From an uncultured Alphaproteobacteria bacterium (GTDB taxonomy: Bacteria; Pseudomonadota; Alphaproteobacteria; Rs-D84): a DNA stretch of 34,660 nt. The notes beneath the pieces were generated by a model. That model was not told the origin of the DNA. It saw only the letters and a program-made list of their open reading frames with translations, and made no database searches. Positions 8,433 to 16,220 of this stretch are shown piece after piece. Each line of letters begins with the position of its first letter. Position 1 is the stretch's first letter. The stretch spans positions 1 to 34,660 of the forward strand of contig CALXPB010000009.1 in NCBI GenBank assembly GCA_944390225.1, read 5' to 3'. The position numbers and the translations under genes are program-made.

Positions 8433-10472
8433 TTAGAATACCCCACCGACAACAGGTCCAGACTCTTTTGCTTTAACCGCTGGTGCAGGATTTGGTTTCT
8501 GCCCTTGTTTAAACGCTTCTGTAATTATTACGCCATTCGGATCCTCGGTTGCGGCAGCACCACTGCGACGGTTAACTCGAACAAAAGTCATTCCATCTGG
8601 AACTGCAAAAGGTTGATCTTTTTCGTTTGCCAGCGCAACTTTCATAAAATCTGCAAAAACACGTGCAGCCATATGACTACCGGCACCCTTACCCAACGGA
8701 GTCGGTGTATCAAATCCCAGATAAACACCGGCAATTAAATTCTTTGAAAAACCAACAAACCAGACATCTTTTACATCGTTTGTCGTACCAGTCTTACCGG
8801 CAATAGTATGTCCAGGGACGCGCGCTTGCCTGCCAGTTCCTCTTTCAACAGTACCCTGTAAAATAGAGACTATTTGATACAGGCTTTGAGAATCTGACAA
8901 AGGTTCCGTCCCAACCTCTTCTTCCATAGGTAATAGGCCGTCATACCAATCTATCATTTCTGTCTTCTGTCCTCCCAGAACACGACCGTAACGATCTTCT
9001 ATATAATCTACTAATTTCGGCTGAATTAAATGACCACCATTTACAAATGCGGAATATCCCTGAACAAGACGTAATAAAGTGGTTTCTCCGGACCCCAAAG
9101 CCAGTGATAAATTAATATTTTGCAAATCATCTGGATAAACACCGAAACGTTGTGCAGCCTCTATTGCGTTTTCTACACCAATCTGCTGAACAAGACGAAC
9201 GGCAGGAACATTTCTGGATGTTTCCAACGCCAATCTTAACGGGACTTCCCCTAAGAATTTTCTATCATAATTTTCGGGTTTCCAAAGCGAGTTATCTTCA
9301 CGCAAACCAACAATTGGTGCATCTAAAATCATTGCTTCTGGCGACATACCTCTTTCTAATGCAGCCAAATAAACAAAAGGTTTTATCGTACTACCTATCT
9401 GACGCATGGCCTGCGTTGCACGATTAAACGAACTTTCAGAAAAAGACCTACCGCCAGCCATCGCCAAAACATGACCAGTATGTGGGTTCATCGCAATTAT
9501 TGCCCCCTGTAATTTCTCAGTGCGCCCCTCATTATAACTATCCAACTCCTTATTTAATGCCGCACTGGCAGCCCTCTGAAACTCTGGAACTATGGTTGTC
9601 TTTATATACAAACCTTCATTATACAAAGTTTCTCTACCCAAACTTTCCAGCAATTGACGACGTACATCTTCTGCAAAATATTGAAAATCTTCTTCCATCT
9701 GAGCAGTAAAACCGCTATTTATATTCAGCGGTTCCGCAGCCGCCTCGTTTGCCTGTGCCTGCGTTATAAAACCTTCTTCAACCATACGACGCAGAACATA
9801 ATTTCTACGTTCTACTGCCCGTTCCCTGTTATTAGGTGCTTTTGGTAAAGATGCAAGAAAAGCGCATTCTGCTAAACTTAATTCCGAAACAGGTTTATTA
9901 AAATACATCAACGCGGCAGAACCTACCCCGTATGCACGCGCCCCTAAAAATATCTGATTTAAATATAAAGTCATTATATGTTGCTTTGAAAAAGTACGTT
10001 CTAACCGCAGTGCAAGTATTGCTTCTTTTATTTTACGAGAAATCGTACGCTCTGACGTCAGAAAAAAATTCTTCGCAACCTGTTGCGTTATAGTCGAAGC
10101 ACCAGAAAAATGAGTATCAAAACCGAATAAACGCATACCATTGTTTATCAGAGCACGCGTTATTCCTTGGACGTCTATACCCGGATGAGTCCAGAAATTT
10201 TGATCTTCGGCCGCAACAAACGCGTTTATTAATTGCGGTGGCATATCAGAAAAATCTATAAAAACGCGTCGTTCTTCGGCATATTCAATAAGCAAACTAC
10301 CGTCTGACGCATACAACCTTGTTGCAACAGGCGGAGCATATGTTGCCAATTTCTTATAATCTGGTAAATCATTACCATAAATTAAAACTAATCCCGCCAA
10401 AGCGGCTATACCCGCCGTAAAGCACCAAAATAATGTATTAAGTAAAACGCGTAATATCTTTTTAAATTTCAT
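8433..10472 (-). CDS. mrcA: Class A penicillin-binding protein 1A (glycosyltransferase/transpeptidase)
   Basis: 679 residues. One N-terminal membrane segment (~10-32) is followed by a GT51 domain with AEDQNFWTHPGID (catalytic Glu89), TQQVAKNFFLTSERTISRK and LYLNQIFLGARAYGVGSAA. The transpeptidase domain has GSTIKPF (active Ser, SxxK) near 360, SRN in LETSRNVPAVRL, and KTGTTNDVKDVWFVGF near 560. It polymerises and cross-links peptidoglycan in the periplasm. It is somewhat shorter than the ~850 residues of E. coli PBP1A. A candidate small RNA lies just upstream on the same strand. The C-terminal tail is Pro/Ala/Lys-rich. Confidence 0.95.
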   Translation of the reverse strand: MKFKKILRVLLNTLFWCFTAGIAALAGLVLIYGNDLPDYKKLATYAPPVATRLYASDGSLLIEYAEERRVFIDFSDMPPQLINAFVAAEDQNFWTHPGIDVQGITRALINNGMRLFGFDTHFSGASTITQQVAKNFFLTSERTISRKIKEAILALRLERTFSKQHIMTLYLNQIFLGARAYGVGSAALMYFNKPVSELSLAECAFLASLPKAPNNRERAVERRNYVLRRMVEEGFITQAQANEAAAEPLNINSGFTAQMEEDFQYFAEDVRRQLLESLGRETLYNEGLYIKTTIVPEFQRAASAALNKELDSYNEGRTEKLQGAIIAMNPHTGHVLAMAGGRSFSESSFNRATQAMRQIGSTIKPFVYLAALERGMSPEAMILDAPIVGLREDNSLWKPENYDRKFLGEVPLRLALETSRNVPAVRLVQQIGVENAIEAAQRFGVYPDDLQNINLSLALGSGETTLLRLVQGYSAFVNGGHLIQPKLVDYIEDRYGRVLGGQKTEMIDWYDGLLPMEEEVGTEPLSDSQSLYQIVSILQGTVERGTGRQARVPGHTIAGKTGTTNDVKDVWFVGFSKNLIAGVYLGFDTPTPLGKGAGSHMAARVFADFMKVALANEKDQPFAVPDGMTFVRVNRRSGAAATEDPNGVIITEAFKQGQKPNPAPAVKAKESGPVVGGVF

Positions 10473-10529
10473 AATCAGAAATTTTAAGATATTTATTATG
10501 CGTTTGCAAGTTTTGTATTAAAAATAAAA

Positions 10530-10664
10530 AAAGTAACTCGGCATTGCAACGATCCAGAGGAGAGATTTTTCCGTCACGCTGATAACCGAGTCATAATCTA
10601 TTCAACAGATACCATTTTATAAAAAAAACGATAACCTGCCTTAATGCGTTTTATTCGCCTAGGA
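10530..10664 (-). ncRNA. Candidate small RNA with its own promoter and terminator
   Basis: This lies in the 261-base gap between the suhB-like gene and the PBP gene, transcribed toward the PBP. A promoter (TTGCAA 10692-10697, TGGTATAAG ending at 10672) predicts a start near 10664. The 3' domain is closed by ACTCGG/CCGAGT (10586-10591 with 10536-10541) and followed by TTACTTTTTTTATTTTT. Its loop holds UCUCUCCUCU, an anti-Shine-Dalgarno-like single-stranded run typical of alphaproteobacterial regulatory RNAs. I see no ORF in it. It could instead be a PBP leader with an attenuator. No known RNA family is confidently recognised, although Rhizobiales have an sRNA class (suhB/mmgR) named for its position near suhB. 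Confidence 0.45.
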
Positions 10665-10669
10665 ACATA

Positions 10670-10697
10670 ATCTTATACCATAAAATTCTGATTGCAA
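10670..10697 (-). promoter_or_regulatory. Promoter for the candidate small RNA
   Basis: A TTGCAA -35 at 10692-10697 precedes overlapping -10 choices on the minus strand: TAAGAT (10670-10675, 16-base spacer) or TATAAG with an extended TGG (10672-10680). The same ATGGTATA string occurs before other genes in this window. Confidence 0.5.
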
Positions 10698-10733
10698 ACT
10701 TATTTTTATCAAAAATGAACTGTGCAAAAGATT

Positions 10734-11438
10734 TTATATCTCTACCTTACCATTAGTTGCAACAAAATCGGTTCCCATTTCTACCTTACCGTCTGCCTCG
10801 CGTACTAATAAATCACCTGCGGCAATTTCTGCAAAATCTAATGGGTCAGAAACGAAAGCATCAAATTTACCTGCCGCAACCCATGCCAAATCTAGTGCCG
10901 GACAACCAGTCCTGCGAACATCGCCAATCGTCTTTCTTGTATCTGTTGTATTATAAGCGACGGTCAACTCAGACGGTTCCGATATATTTGAGACTTTTAT
11001 TCTTGCAGAATGGTAAGTAGAATATATATATGCACCTCGTTCTGCCTCGGCGTAATATAATCTTTCATCTATGGGCGAATAAATCAAAGCAATTTTCGTT
11101 TCATCGCCACTACGTAAAGCCAAAGATATTGCAAAATGAGGATTTCCACGAACAAAATTCGCCGCACCAGATAAAGACAAAACGAACTCGTCACGACCGT
11201 CACCTTCATGACTAACATTCGGCGTCAGCAAACCCGCTGACGGGCGGACAAGCACCAAATCAGATAAAATACTTTCTTCTATTCGTGCGGACGCTTTTTG
11301 AACAAAATCGCGCGCACTATGTAATGAACGCTGCAGATTTTCAACCTCTCCAAAATCATGTCGCAAACCCGATGCAGTACGTTGCAAGGCCATAAACATC
11401 TTGTTTAATTCCGAAGAACCTTTTATCAACAGCTCCAT
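10734..11438 (-). CDS. SuhB/inositol monophosphatase-like protein with lost metal ligands
   Basis: 234 residues, aligning by eye along most of E. coli SuhB: NPHFAISLALRSGDETKIALIYSP matches LPHFAVSIAVRxxxxTEVAVVYDP, RRTGCPALDLAWVAAGKFDAF matches RRTGSAALDLAYVAAGRVDGF, and AAGDLLVREADGKV matches AAGELLVREAGGIV. The catalytic motif DPLDGTTNF is replaced by LSLSGAANF, WD of WDFAAG is replaced by AE, and the GEE loop by SHEG. The Mg-binding Asp and Glu set is therefore essentially gone, which predicts a non-phosphatase. E. coli SuhB also acts in rRNA antitermination without catalysis, a possible retained role (inference). The start has GAGGGA. It lies 27 bases after rpmE, probably in the same transcript. 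Confidence 0.8.
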   Translation of the reverse strand: MELLIKGSSELNKMFMALQRTASGLRHDFGEVENLQRSLHSARDFVQKASARIEESILSDLVLVRPSAGLLTPNVSHEGDGRDEFVLSLSGAANFVRGNPHFAISLALRSGDETKIALIYSPIDERLYYAEAERGAYIYSTYHSARIKVSNISEPSELTVAYNTTDTRKTIGDVRRTGCPALDLAWVAAGKFDAFVSDPLDFAEIAAGDLLVREADGKVEMGTDFVATNGKVEI

Positions 11439-11465
11439 TTTCTATCCCTCAAAATCCGCAAAGAA

Positions 11466-11678
11466 TTAAAATTTAAAACCAGCGAATTTATCTTTGAATT
11501 GCGCTGCACGACGACCCTTTTCACCAACGTTGCTACGTTGCCCTGTCCATGCCGAATGATTCAAGTTATCCGTAGACAAAACCAAATCTTTCTTTACAGA
11601 AGAATACATTTTTACGGTATTACCGTCCGTCATCGTGACATTTATTTCATGATATTCTGGATGAATGCCTTTTTTCAT
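11466..11678 (-). CDS. rpmE: 50S ribosomal protein bL31
   Basis: 70 residues, a normal bL31 length. It begins MKKGIHPEYHEINVTMTDG and contains STDNLNHSAWTGQRSNVGEKGRRAAQFKDKFAGF, matching bL31. It lacks the zinc-binding CxxC, so it is the C-minus form. bL31 bridges the ribosomal subunits. The start has AAGGG, and a promoter (TTGCTT-16-TATAAT) lies immediately upstream. The SuhB-like gene follows. Confidence 0.95.
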   Translation of the reverse strand: MKKGIHPEYHEINVTMTDGNTVKMYSSVKKDLVLSTDNLNHSAWTGQRSNVGEKGRRAAQFKDKFAGFKF

Positions 11679-11710
11679 CTTTTACCCTTTTTTATTTTTT
11701 TAGCCACAAA

Positions 11711-11738
11711 ATTATACAAAGAATTTTCTATAAAGCAA
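11711..11738 (-). promoter_or_regulatory. rpmE promoter
   Basis: On the minus strand, TTGCTT (11733-11738) is followed by a 16-base spacer and TATAAT (11711-11716), then an A/T-rich leader with an AAGGG ribosome site before rpmE. Confidence 0.65.
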
Positions 11739-11752
11739 GCATTTTAATGCGT

Positions 11753-12271
11753 CTAGTATCTACCGATGCACCCAAGATAAGAATTTCCGGTTGACTCTAA
11801 AATATTTATGAACTGGTTCTGATTTTTTCCAGAAAACAGTGCTAAAATAGTTCCTGCGTCTGTTGCCAACATATCTGCTATGGTTGCAATACCAGAATTC
11901 ATCTTCTTAAAAAAACCGCTGGCCGGATAAATTTCTGCCGCCAACAGTTGATTCTTTCCGCTTTTTTCGGGTTTCAAAGACCTTTTTTCTGATTCAATTA
12001 CCATTAACTGACATTCCGACGAGATTATTAATTTGTCGGTTACAACCGCACCACCACCCAACAGCTCTCCCCACCAACCCGTAGACTCACAGAAAACAGG
12101 GTAATAAACTTTGGCATTCTGATTTTCAGAAAAAATCTGCAAAAAATCCAAATTTTCTGTCACAACTTCTGGCATCACACCCGTTGCATTATTTATAACC
12201 TTGCGTGCCAGCTGATATTCTGTATCTGCTGTCGTTTTACGAGGCCAATAAAGAATCGGAAACTCTTTCAT
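11753..12271 (-). CDS. Unknown protein, 172 residues
   Basis: I do not recognise this protein. It begins MKEFPILYWPRK, has no signal peptide or membrane segment, and contains ESTGWWGELLGGGAVVTDKLII and a fairly hydrophobic C-terminal half (IATIADMLATDAGTILALF). It ends in TAG, a rare stop among the genes here. TGATATAAT (12280-12288) ends 8 bases before the ATG with no Shine-Dalgarno site, suggesting a leaderless mRNA; the -10 lies within a 6-5-6 inverted repeat (12272-12288) that could be an operator. It precedes rpmE on the same strand, but rpmE has its own promoter. Confidence 0.75.
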   Translation of the reverse strand: MKEFPILYWPRKTTADTEYQLARKVINNATGVMPEVVTENLDFLQIFSENQNAKVYYPVFCESTGWWGELLGGGAVVTDKLIISSECQLMVIESEKRSLKPEKSGKNQLLAAEIYPASGFFKKMNSGIATIADMLATDAGTILALFSGKNQNQFINILESTGNSYLGCIGRY

Positions 12272-12279
12272 TGATATGA

Positions 12280-12288
12280 ATTATATCA
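12280..12288 (-). promoter_or_regulatory. Extended -10 inside a small palindrome
   Basis: TGATATAAT on the minus strand, 8 bases before the ATG at 12271, lies in the dyad TGATAT-N5-ATATCA (12272-12288). The arrangement suggests a leaderless start and a possible repressor site covering the promoter. Confidence 0.45.
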
Positions 12289-12339
12289 GATTCGGGAATC
12301 ACATAAAAGCCCCCCTATGTAAATAAAGCACTTGATTTT

Positions 12340-13629
12340 TTATTTTTTTAGTGAGTCGTACAGTTTTGTAAGGCTTTTCCACATTGTTTTCATATCTTTT
12401 TTTACATTTTCATAAAAATCTGTAGGAATGATGTCAGCAAATAAGGTTTTTACCAGAACAGGTATCATCGACATAAACATCGCAATAAACAGCCCCATTA
12501 AAACTATTGTTATAAGGCTATCATTTCTCATCATAAGGCCGTCCATTAAAAAGGTCGAATCATTCTGTAATAAAGCAAGTTGTAACCTGGACGTTCCTTC
12601 AAATTTACCGAAAACAGCGTTTAAAAACATTATAGAAAAACTTACAAAAACACCGACCAAGGCTATACCGACGGTTCCTTTTACGACGTCATTTATTATT
12701 TCTTGTATATTTTTACCACCGTCTGGGAAAATAGACCCGTTGTCGTTTGACCACCCCTTAAACAACCAAGACAGCATCATAAAAGGCAACATTATTAAAT
12801 CCATCGACAGTTTTATCAAAACTTCTAAGAAATATATCGGTATAGGTACTAACGCCAATAAAAATAATACAAAAATAAGCAACCCAGCAAAGAAAATGGG
12901 AACATTTGGAAAAATAGGAATATCCCACATAATCTTATGTTTATATTCATCATTAAACGCCATATTAAGCATAGTCCAACCGACAGTCATACCAAGCCCT
13001 GTCATTTGATGAACATTCGCAATTTCACAAGCAAGATTATGTCTTAATTTCGGTGAAAACGCCTCCTTGGGATTAACAGAAGCCGATTCGGCAATAGCGG
13101 TTGCAACGGTACATTTTGCAAAATCATCATTTCCTGCTACGGCTCTATTTAAAGATAGCCCCACATTAAAAACAGGTTCTACAACTATATCCGTTAATAA
13201 CCTTGGCAACGGTATCACCAACAAAGCCCCGACAAATGCCAGTTTTATTAAATGGACCCCAAAAAAACTTGTCAGATTCCAAGGCTCTTCAATTTTAGCG
13301 TTAAAAAATCCTGAAAACAGTTTCCAAGCAAACCACACTATCGTAAGGGTTACCGCAACTGGAATTATAAAACTACCTATTGCGCTATATGCACGTGGCA
13401 ATAAACCAGACATTGCAGAAATGATTTCTGAAAACATCTGACAAGACCAACAACTTGAAAAAAAGTTTAACGCGTCTTGAATATTAACAGGTGCCATATT
13501 TCTGTATATAGAAAAACCAGAAATCAGACCTATACCTATGGCAAGTTTTATGACAAACGGCGCAACAGCCCCAGCAGAAAGGGGAAGAAAAGATAAAAAA
13601 ATTATCCAAAACTTTTTTAACCTGCTCAT
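12340..13629 (-). CDS. VirB6/TrbL-like polytopic membrane protein (paralogue 1)
   Basis: 429 residues from the ATG at 13629. A signal-like helix (1-23) is followed by a periplasmic segment with CWSC (C60, C63), then about six further membrane helices. Hallmarks shared with the four plus-strand neighbours are VVEPVFNVGLSLNRAV (the P-x4-G/A-x3-S-x-x-[IV]-like motif), a loop with two Cys about 30 apart, and a lysine-rich cytoplasmic tail with a Trp (TMWKSLTKLYDSLKK). This topology resembles VirB6/TrbL channel subunits of type IV secretion, but I see no VirB4, VirB8-11 or VirD4 partner. In-frame starts exist at 13647 and 13656; the ATG at 13629 is preferred because TGGTATACT ends 8 bases before it and the signal peptide begins there. 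Confidence 0.72.
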   Translation of the reverse strand: MSRLKKFWIIFLSFLPLSAGAVAPFVIKLAIGIGLISGFSIYRNMAPVNIQDALNFFSSCWSCQMFSEIISAMSGLLPRAYSAIGSFIIPVAVTLTIVWFAWKLFSGFFNAKIEEPWNLTSFFGVHLIKLAFVGALLVIPLPRLLTDIVVEPVFNVGLSLNRAVAGNDDFAKCTVATAIAESASVNPKEAFSPKLRHNLACEIANVHQMTGLGMTVGWTMLNMAFNDEYKHKIMWDIPIFPNVPIFFAGLLIFVLFLLALVPIPIYFLEVLIKLSMDLIMLPFMMLSWLFKGWSNDNGSIFPDGGKNIQEIINDVVKGTVGIALVGVFVSFSIMFLNAVFGKFEGTSRLQLALLQNDSTFLMDGLMMRNDSLITIVLMGLFIAMFMSMIPVLVKTLFADIIPTDFYENVKKDMKTMWKSLTKLYDSLKK

Positions 13630-13637
13630 TGTTTTTA

Positions 13638-13646
13638 AGTATACCA
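13638..13646 (-). promoter_or_regulatory. Extended -10 promoter, minus-strand paralogue
   Basis: TGGTATACT on the minus strand, 8 bases before the ATG at 13629, predicts a leaderless mRNA. It lies back to back with a TATAAT at 13666-13671 facing the plus-strand operon, so this gap is probably a bidirectional promoter for the whole paralogue cluster. Confidence 0.5.
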
Positions 13647-13665
13647 TATTTTGCAATAAATGTGA

Positions 13666-13671
13666 TATAAT
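13666..13671 (+). promoter_or_regulatory. -10 box of the four-gene VirB6-like operon
   Basis: TGATATAAT (TG at 13663-13664, hexamer at 13666-13671) precedes the ATG at 13695 by 23 bases. Transcription from near 13678 would leave a leader of about 17 bases containing a weak GCGAG site. No good -35 is seen. Confidence 0.4.
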
Positions 13672-13694
13672 TGATAATAAATTTATAAGCGAGA

Positions 13695-14990
13695 ATGTAT
13701 TTTATTAAAAATAATATTTTTAATTTATTAAAACGCGTAATTACATTGATGGTAATTACGGGATTGTTTTTATCACCTATCCCTGCTTGTGCTAATATTG
13801 TAGATGCTTTAAATCTTGCTCCTGTTATTCCTACAATTCTGGACGCTTTTATGACGGTTGCAACCGGCAGCTATGAATTTTTTGTCGGCAACGGAACAGG
13901 TATAATTTATATATTCATTTGGGGGTTTTTAATAATTTCTTTGTCTTTATACCTCTTAAAAATGTATTTTCCAAAAAACTGGCTATCCTTTTTCGGTTTT
14001 TCTGGCGGTGGCGAAATTGCCGAAGGAAAAGCAGACGCAATGACAATAAGTGCAAATGTACTGAAACCGATTATTCGTGCTTTAATTGCTGCTGTGGTAT
14101 TATTGCAAATAAGACCAGTTTATTTGACGGAATTTTTAGTTAACCCTTTTTTACAGTTTGGTTCGTTGTATACAGAAAGCATCATCAGCTCCATAAACGA
14201 AGTGGGAATAAAAGCAGAAAAAATAGAATGCCCGCCTTCAATAACTGAAAAAGGGTGGCTAACGGAATCCAGTTGCGAATTTATGGTTCAACCCGTTGCA
14301 GACCTTTCACATGCAAACAACCAAATTATCAAACGCGGATTTGATTTTCTGAAACGTGGGTTACGCGGATTAATGACACTTATCCCACACGGTGGTGAAA
14401 ATTTTCTTAATATAATAACAGGAATTTTTCTTATCGTCACATTCGTATCAAGTAATTTATTTATGGCTCTTCTTATTATTCAGGCAATCTTTAACTTTGG
14501 CATGTCTTTAATTTTATACCCCTTTCAAGTTTTAGTATATGTTGCGAAACCTAATGAAAAATGGTTTGATATTTGGCCTGCTTTTTCCGGCGTTACAAAA
14601 GCACTACAACAAATGATAATCACTATGATTGCGTGTGCTATTATTCTTTTTGTAAACATATCAATAATAAAATCTTTATTTCAGTGGAACTCGTCTGTAT
14701 TTGTAATAGCTGCAAATGGAAGCGCGTCTTCTAATGTACCCCAAACCGTATCAAACGTTAGCGGTTTCGGCGAACATTCTATTTTATGGTTGTCATCAAT
14801 ATTAACCTTTTACTTGATGTTTAATATATTTAACATGGCCCGCGAACAATTAAATAAATACACCGGAAAAGGAATGGATAGCCTATATAAACAAACCATA
14901 GAAGATACAAAAACAATCTGGGAAAGCGCAAAAACACAGCACAAAAAAATAAAAGAAATAAAAGAACTTATAGGCAAAGAAAAAAACTGA
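13695..14990 (+). CDS. VirB6/TrbL-like polytopic membrane protein (paralogue 2)
   Basis: 431 residues. A signal peptide ends about residue 33 (SPIPACA). Several membrane helices follow, then LVNPFLQFGSLYTESI, the motif shared by all five paralogues, and two loop Cys (CPPSITEK and SSCEFMV). The tail is hydrophilic, Lys-rich and Trp-containing (YKQTIEDTKTIWESAK). It lacks the N-terminal CxxC of paralogues 1, 3 and 4. It is the first gene of an operon; the next starts 12 bases downstream. A VirB6/TrbL-type inner-membrane role is inferred from topology and tandem arrangement; sequence similarity is low. Confidence 0.7.
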   Translation: MYFIKNNIFNLLKRVITLMVITGLFLSPIPACANIVDALNLAPVIPTILDAFMTVATGSYEFFVGNGTGIIYIFIWGFLIISLSLYLLKMYFPKNWLSFFGFSGGGEIAEGKADAMTISANVLKPIIRALIAAVVLLQIRPVYLTEFLVNPFLQFGSLYTESIISSINEVGIKAEKIECPPSITEKGWLTESSCEFMVQPVADLSHANNQIIKRGFDFLKRGLRGLMTLIPHGGENFLNIITGIFLIVTFVSSNLFMALLIIQAIFNFGMSLILYPFQVLVYVAKPNEKWFDIWPAFSGVTKALQQMIITMIACAIILFVNISIIKSLFQWNSSVFVIAANGSASSNVPQTVSNVSGFGEHSILWLSSILTFYLMFNIFNMAREQLNKYTGKGMDSLYKQTIEDTKTIWESAKTQHKKIKEIKELIGKEKN

Positions 14991-15002
14991 TGAATTAATA
15001 AA

Positions 15003-16220
15003 ATGAATAACCTTCTTGACACTTTTGTAGAAAATAACATGCAGTGTTGGAGCTGTCCTATATTTGATCGCCTGTTTCAAATAGTTTCTGAAGCAGCAAG
15101 TGCCGTCTATAATCAATTTGTAATATTATGTGCGATTTTATTCTGCGTTTTATTTGCTTTCTTCGTAATCAACGCAGTTTGGCAGAATTTTAAAAACGAC
15201 CAAAAAGACCCTTTGTATCAGAAATCTATAAAACCAGTAATTATAAACTCACTATTCGCATTAACTTTTCTAAGCATGGGTGTATATTTACCACGTTTCA
15301 TAACCACCATAACTTTTGAACCGGCAGCAGAAATAGCGTTAATTTACTCCCAAAGTATACTAAGAACAGATAATCAAAAAGTAAATAAACTGGTACATTA
15401 TAAACAGAACGAAATTTCAGAATCTGGATTTTATCGCCCGCAATTACGCGATACTATAATTATGCTTATGAAGACGACGATTACACAATTTCAGTCTTAC
15501 ATAAAACTCGGAATTTCTGTAATGGATAAAGCGTTTTCTTTAAGCGCATTAAAAAGTATCAGTGCATTTATCAAACATATAACTTTATTCCTTATCGGAT
15601 TATACCTTGCGTATGCATTCTTTAAATTATTTCTTAAATTCTGTTTTTATTTCGTAGATATAATTGTCGCAATGACCTTTTTTGCATTCTTTTTTCCTCT
15701 GTCTTTGATGTTAGTATCTTTCAAAGGTGCAGATAGTCTGCCATCTTGGATTTCATCTTTGGGTAAAAATATCGGAACAAAGCAATTTAAAGATTTAATA
15801 AACGCAATTATTACTCTTGCCGTAGCAGTTTTAACATATACGGTAATTACGGTTATAATTTCTAAATTCTTTCTACCTGGGCAATCTGTAGAAGAAATTA
15901 TGACAATGATTACAAGCGGTGATATATTCGCAATCGATTTATCAGAAGAAAACCTTTTTGATTATACATTAGTTGAATGTATAATTTTAGTATATGTATT
16001 AAATTTCATATATGATCAAATTCCGAATGTTACTTCTATGGTACTTCAAACATTTGGGGTATCAGAGAAAAAAGAAATGGGAGAAGAACTGGCAAATTCC
16101 GCAATGCAGTTGACTAAATCTACTGTTAATCTGACAGTAAAAGTCGGGCAAAGCATACTAACTAGTAAAGACTCGGGAAAAGACGATACGAAAGATAAGA
16201 AAGAAGAAGATAATAAATGA
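15003..16220 (+). CDS. VirB6/TrbL-like polytopic membrane protein (paralogue 3)
   Basis: 405 residues. There is no classical signal peptide; it starts almost at the CxxC (MQCWSCPIFDRLF, C15 and C18), the same motif as CWSCQMF in paralogue 1. Membrane helices occupy ~40-60, 80-100, 185-240 and the C-terminal half. TFEPAAEIALIYSQSI is the shared motif, but the downstream Cys pair of the other paralogues is missing. The last ~35 residues are acidic/basic and cytoplasmic (SGKDDTKDKKEEDNK). No obvious Shine-Dalgarno site is present. Its stop overlaps the next start by 4 bases (ATGA), indicating translational coupling. Confidence 0.7.
   Translation: MNNLLDTFVENNMQCWSCPIFDRLFQIVSEAASAVYNQFVILCAILFCVLFAFFVINAVWQNFKNDQKDPLYQKSIKPVIINSLFALTFLSMGVYLPRFITTITFEPAAEIALIYSQSILRTDNQKVNKLVHYKQNEISESGFYRPQLRDTIIMLMKTTITQFQSYIKLGISVMDKAFSLSALKSISAFIKHITLFLIGLYLAYAFFKLFLKFCFYFVDIIVAMTFFAFFFPLSLMLVSFKGADSLPSWISSLGKNIGTKQFKDLINAIITLAVAVLTYTVITVIISKFFLPGQSVEEIMTMITSGDIFAIDLSEENLFDYTLVECIILVYVLNFIYDQIPNVTSMVLQTFGVSEKKEMGEELANSAMQLTKSTVNLTVKVGQSILTSKDSGKDDTKDKKEEDNK

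Noticed and set aside
12428-13009. 193-codon plus-strand frame
   Set aside because: It lies entirely antisense to the VirB6-like gene at 12340-13629, has no family features, and reflects codon bias of that gene.
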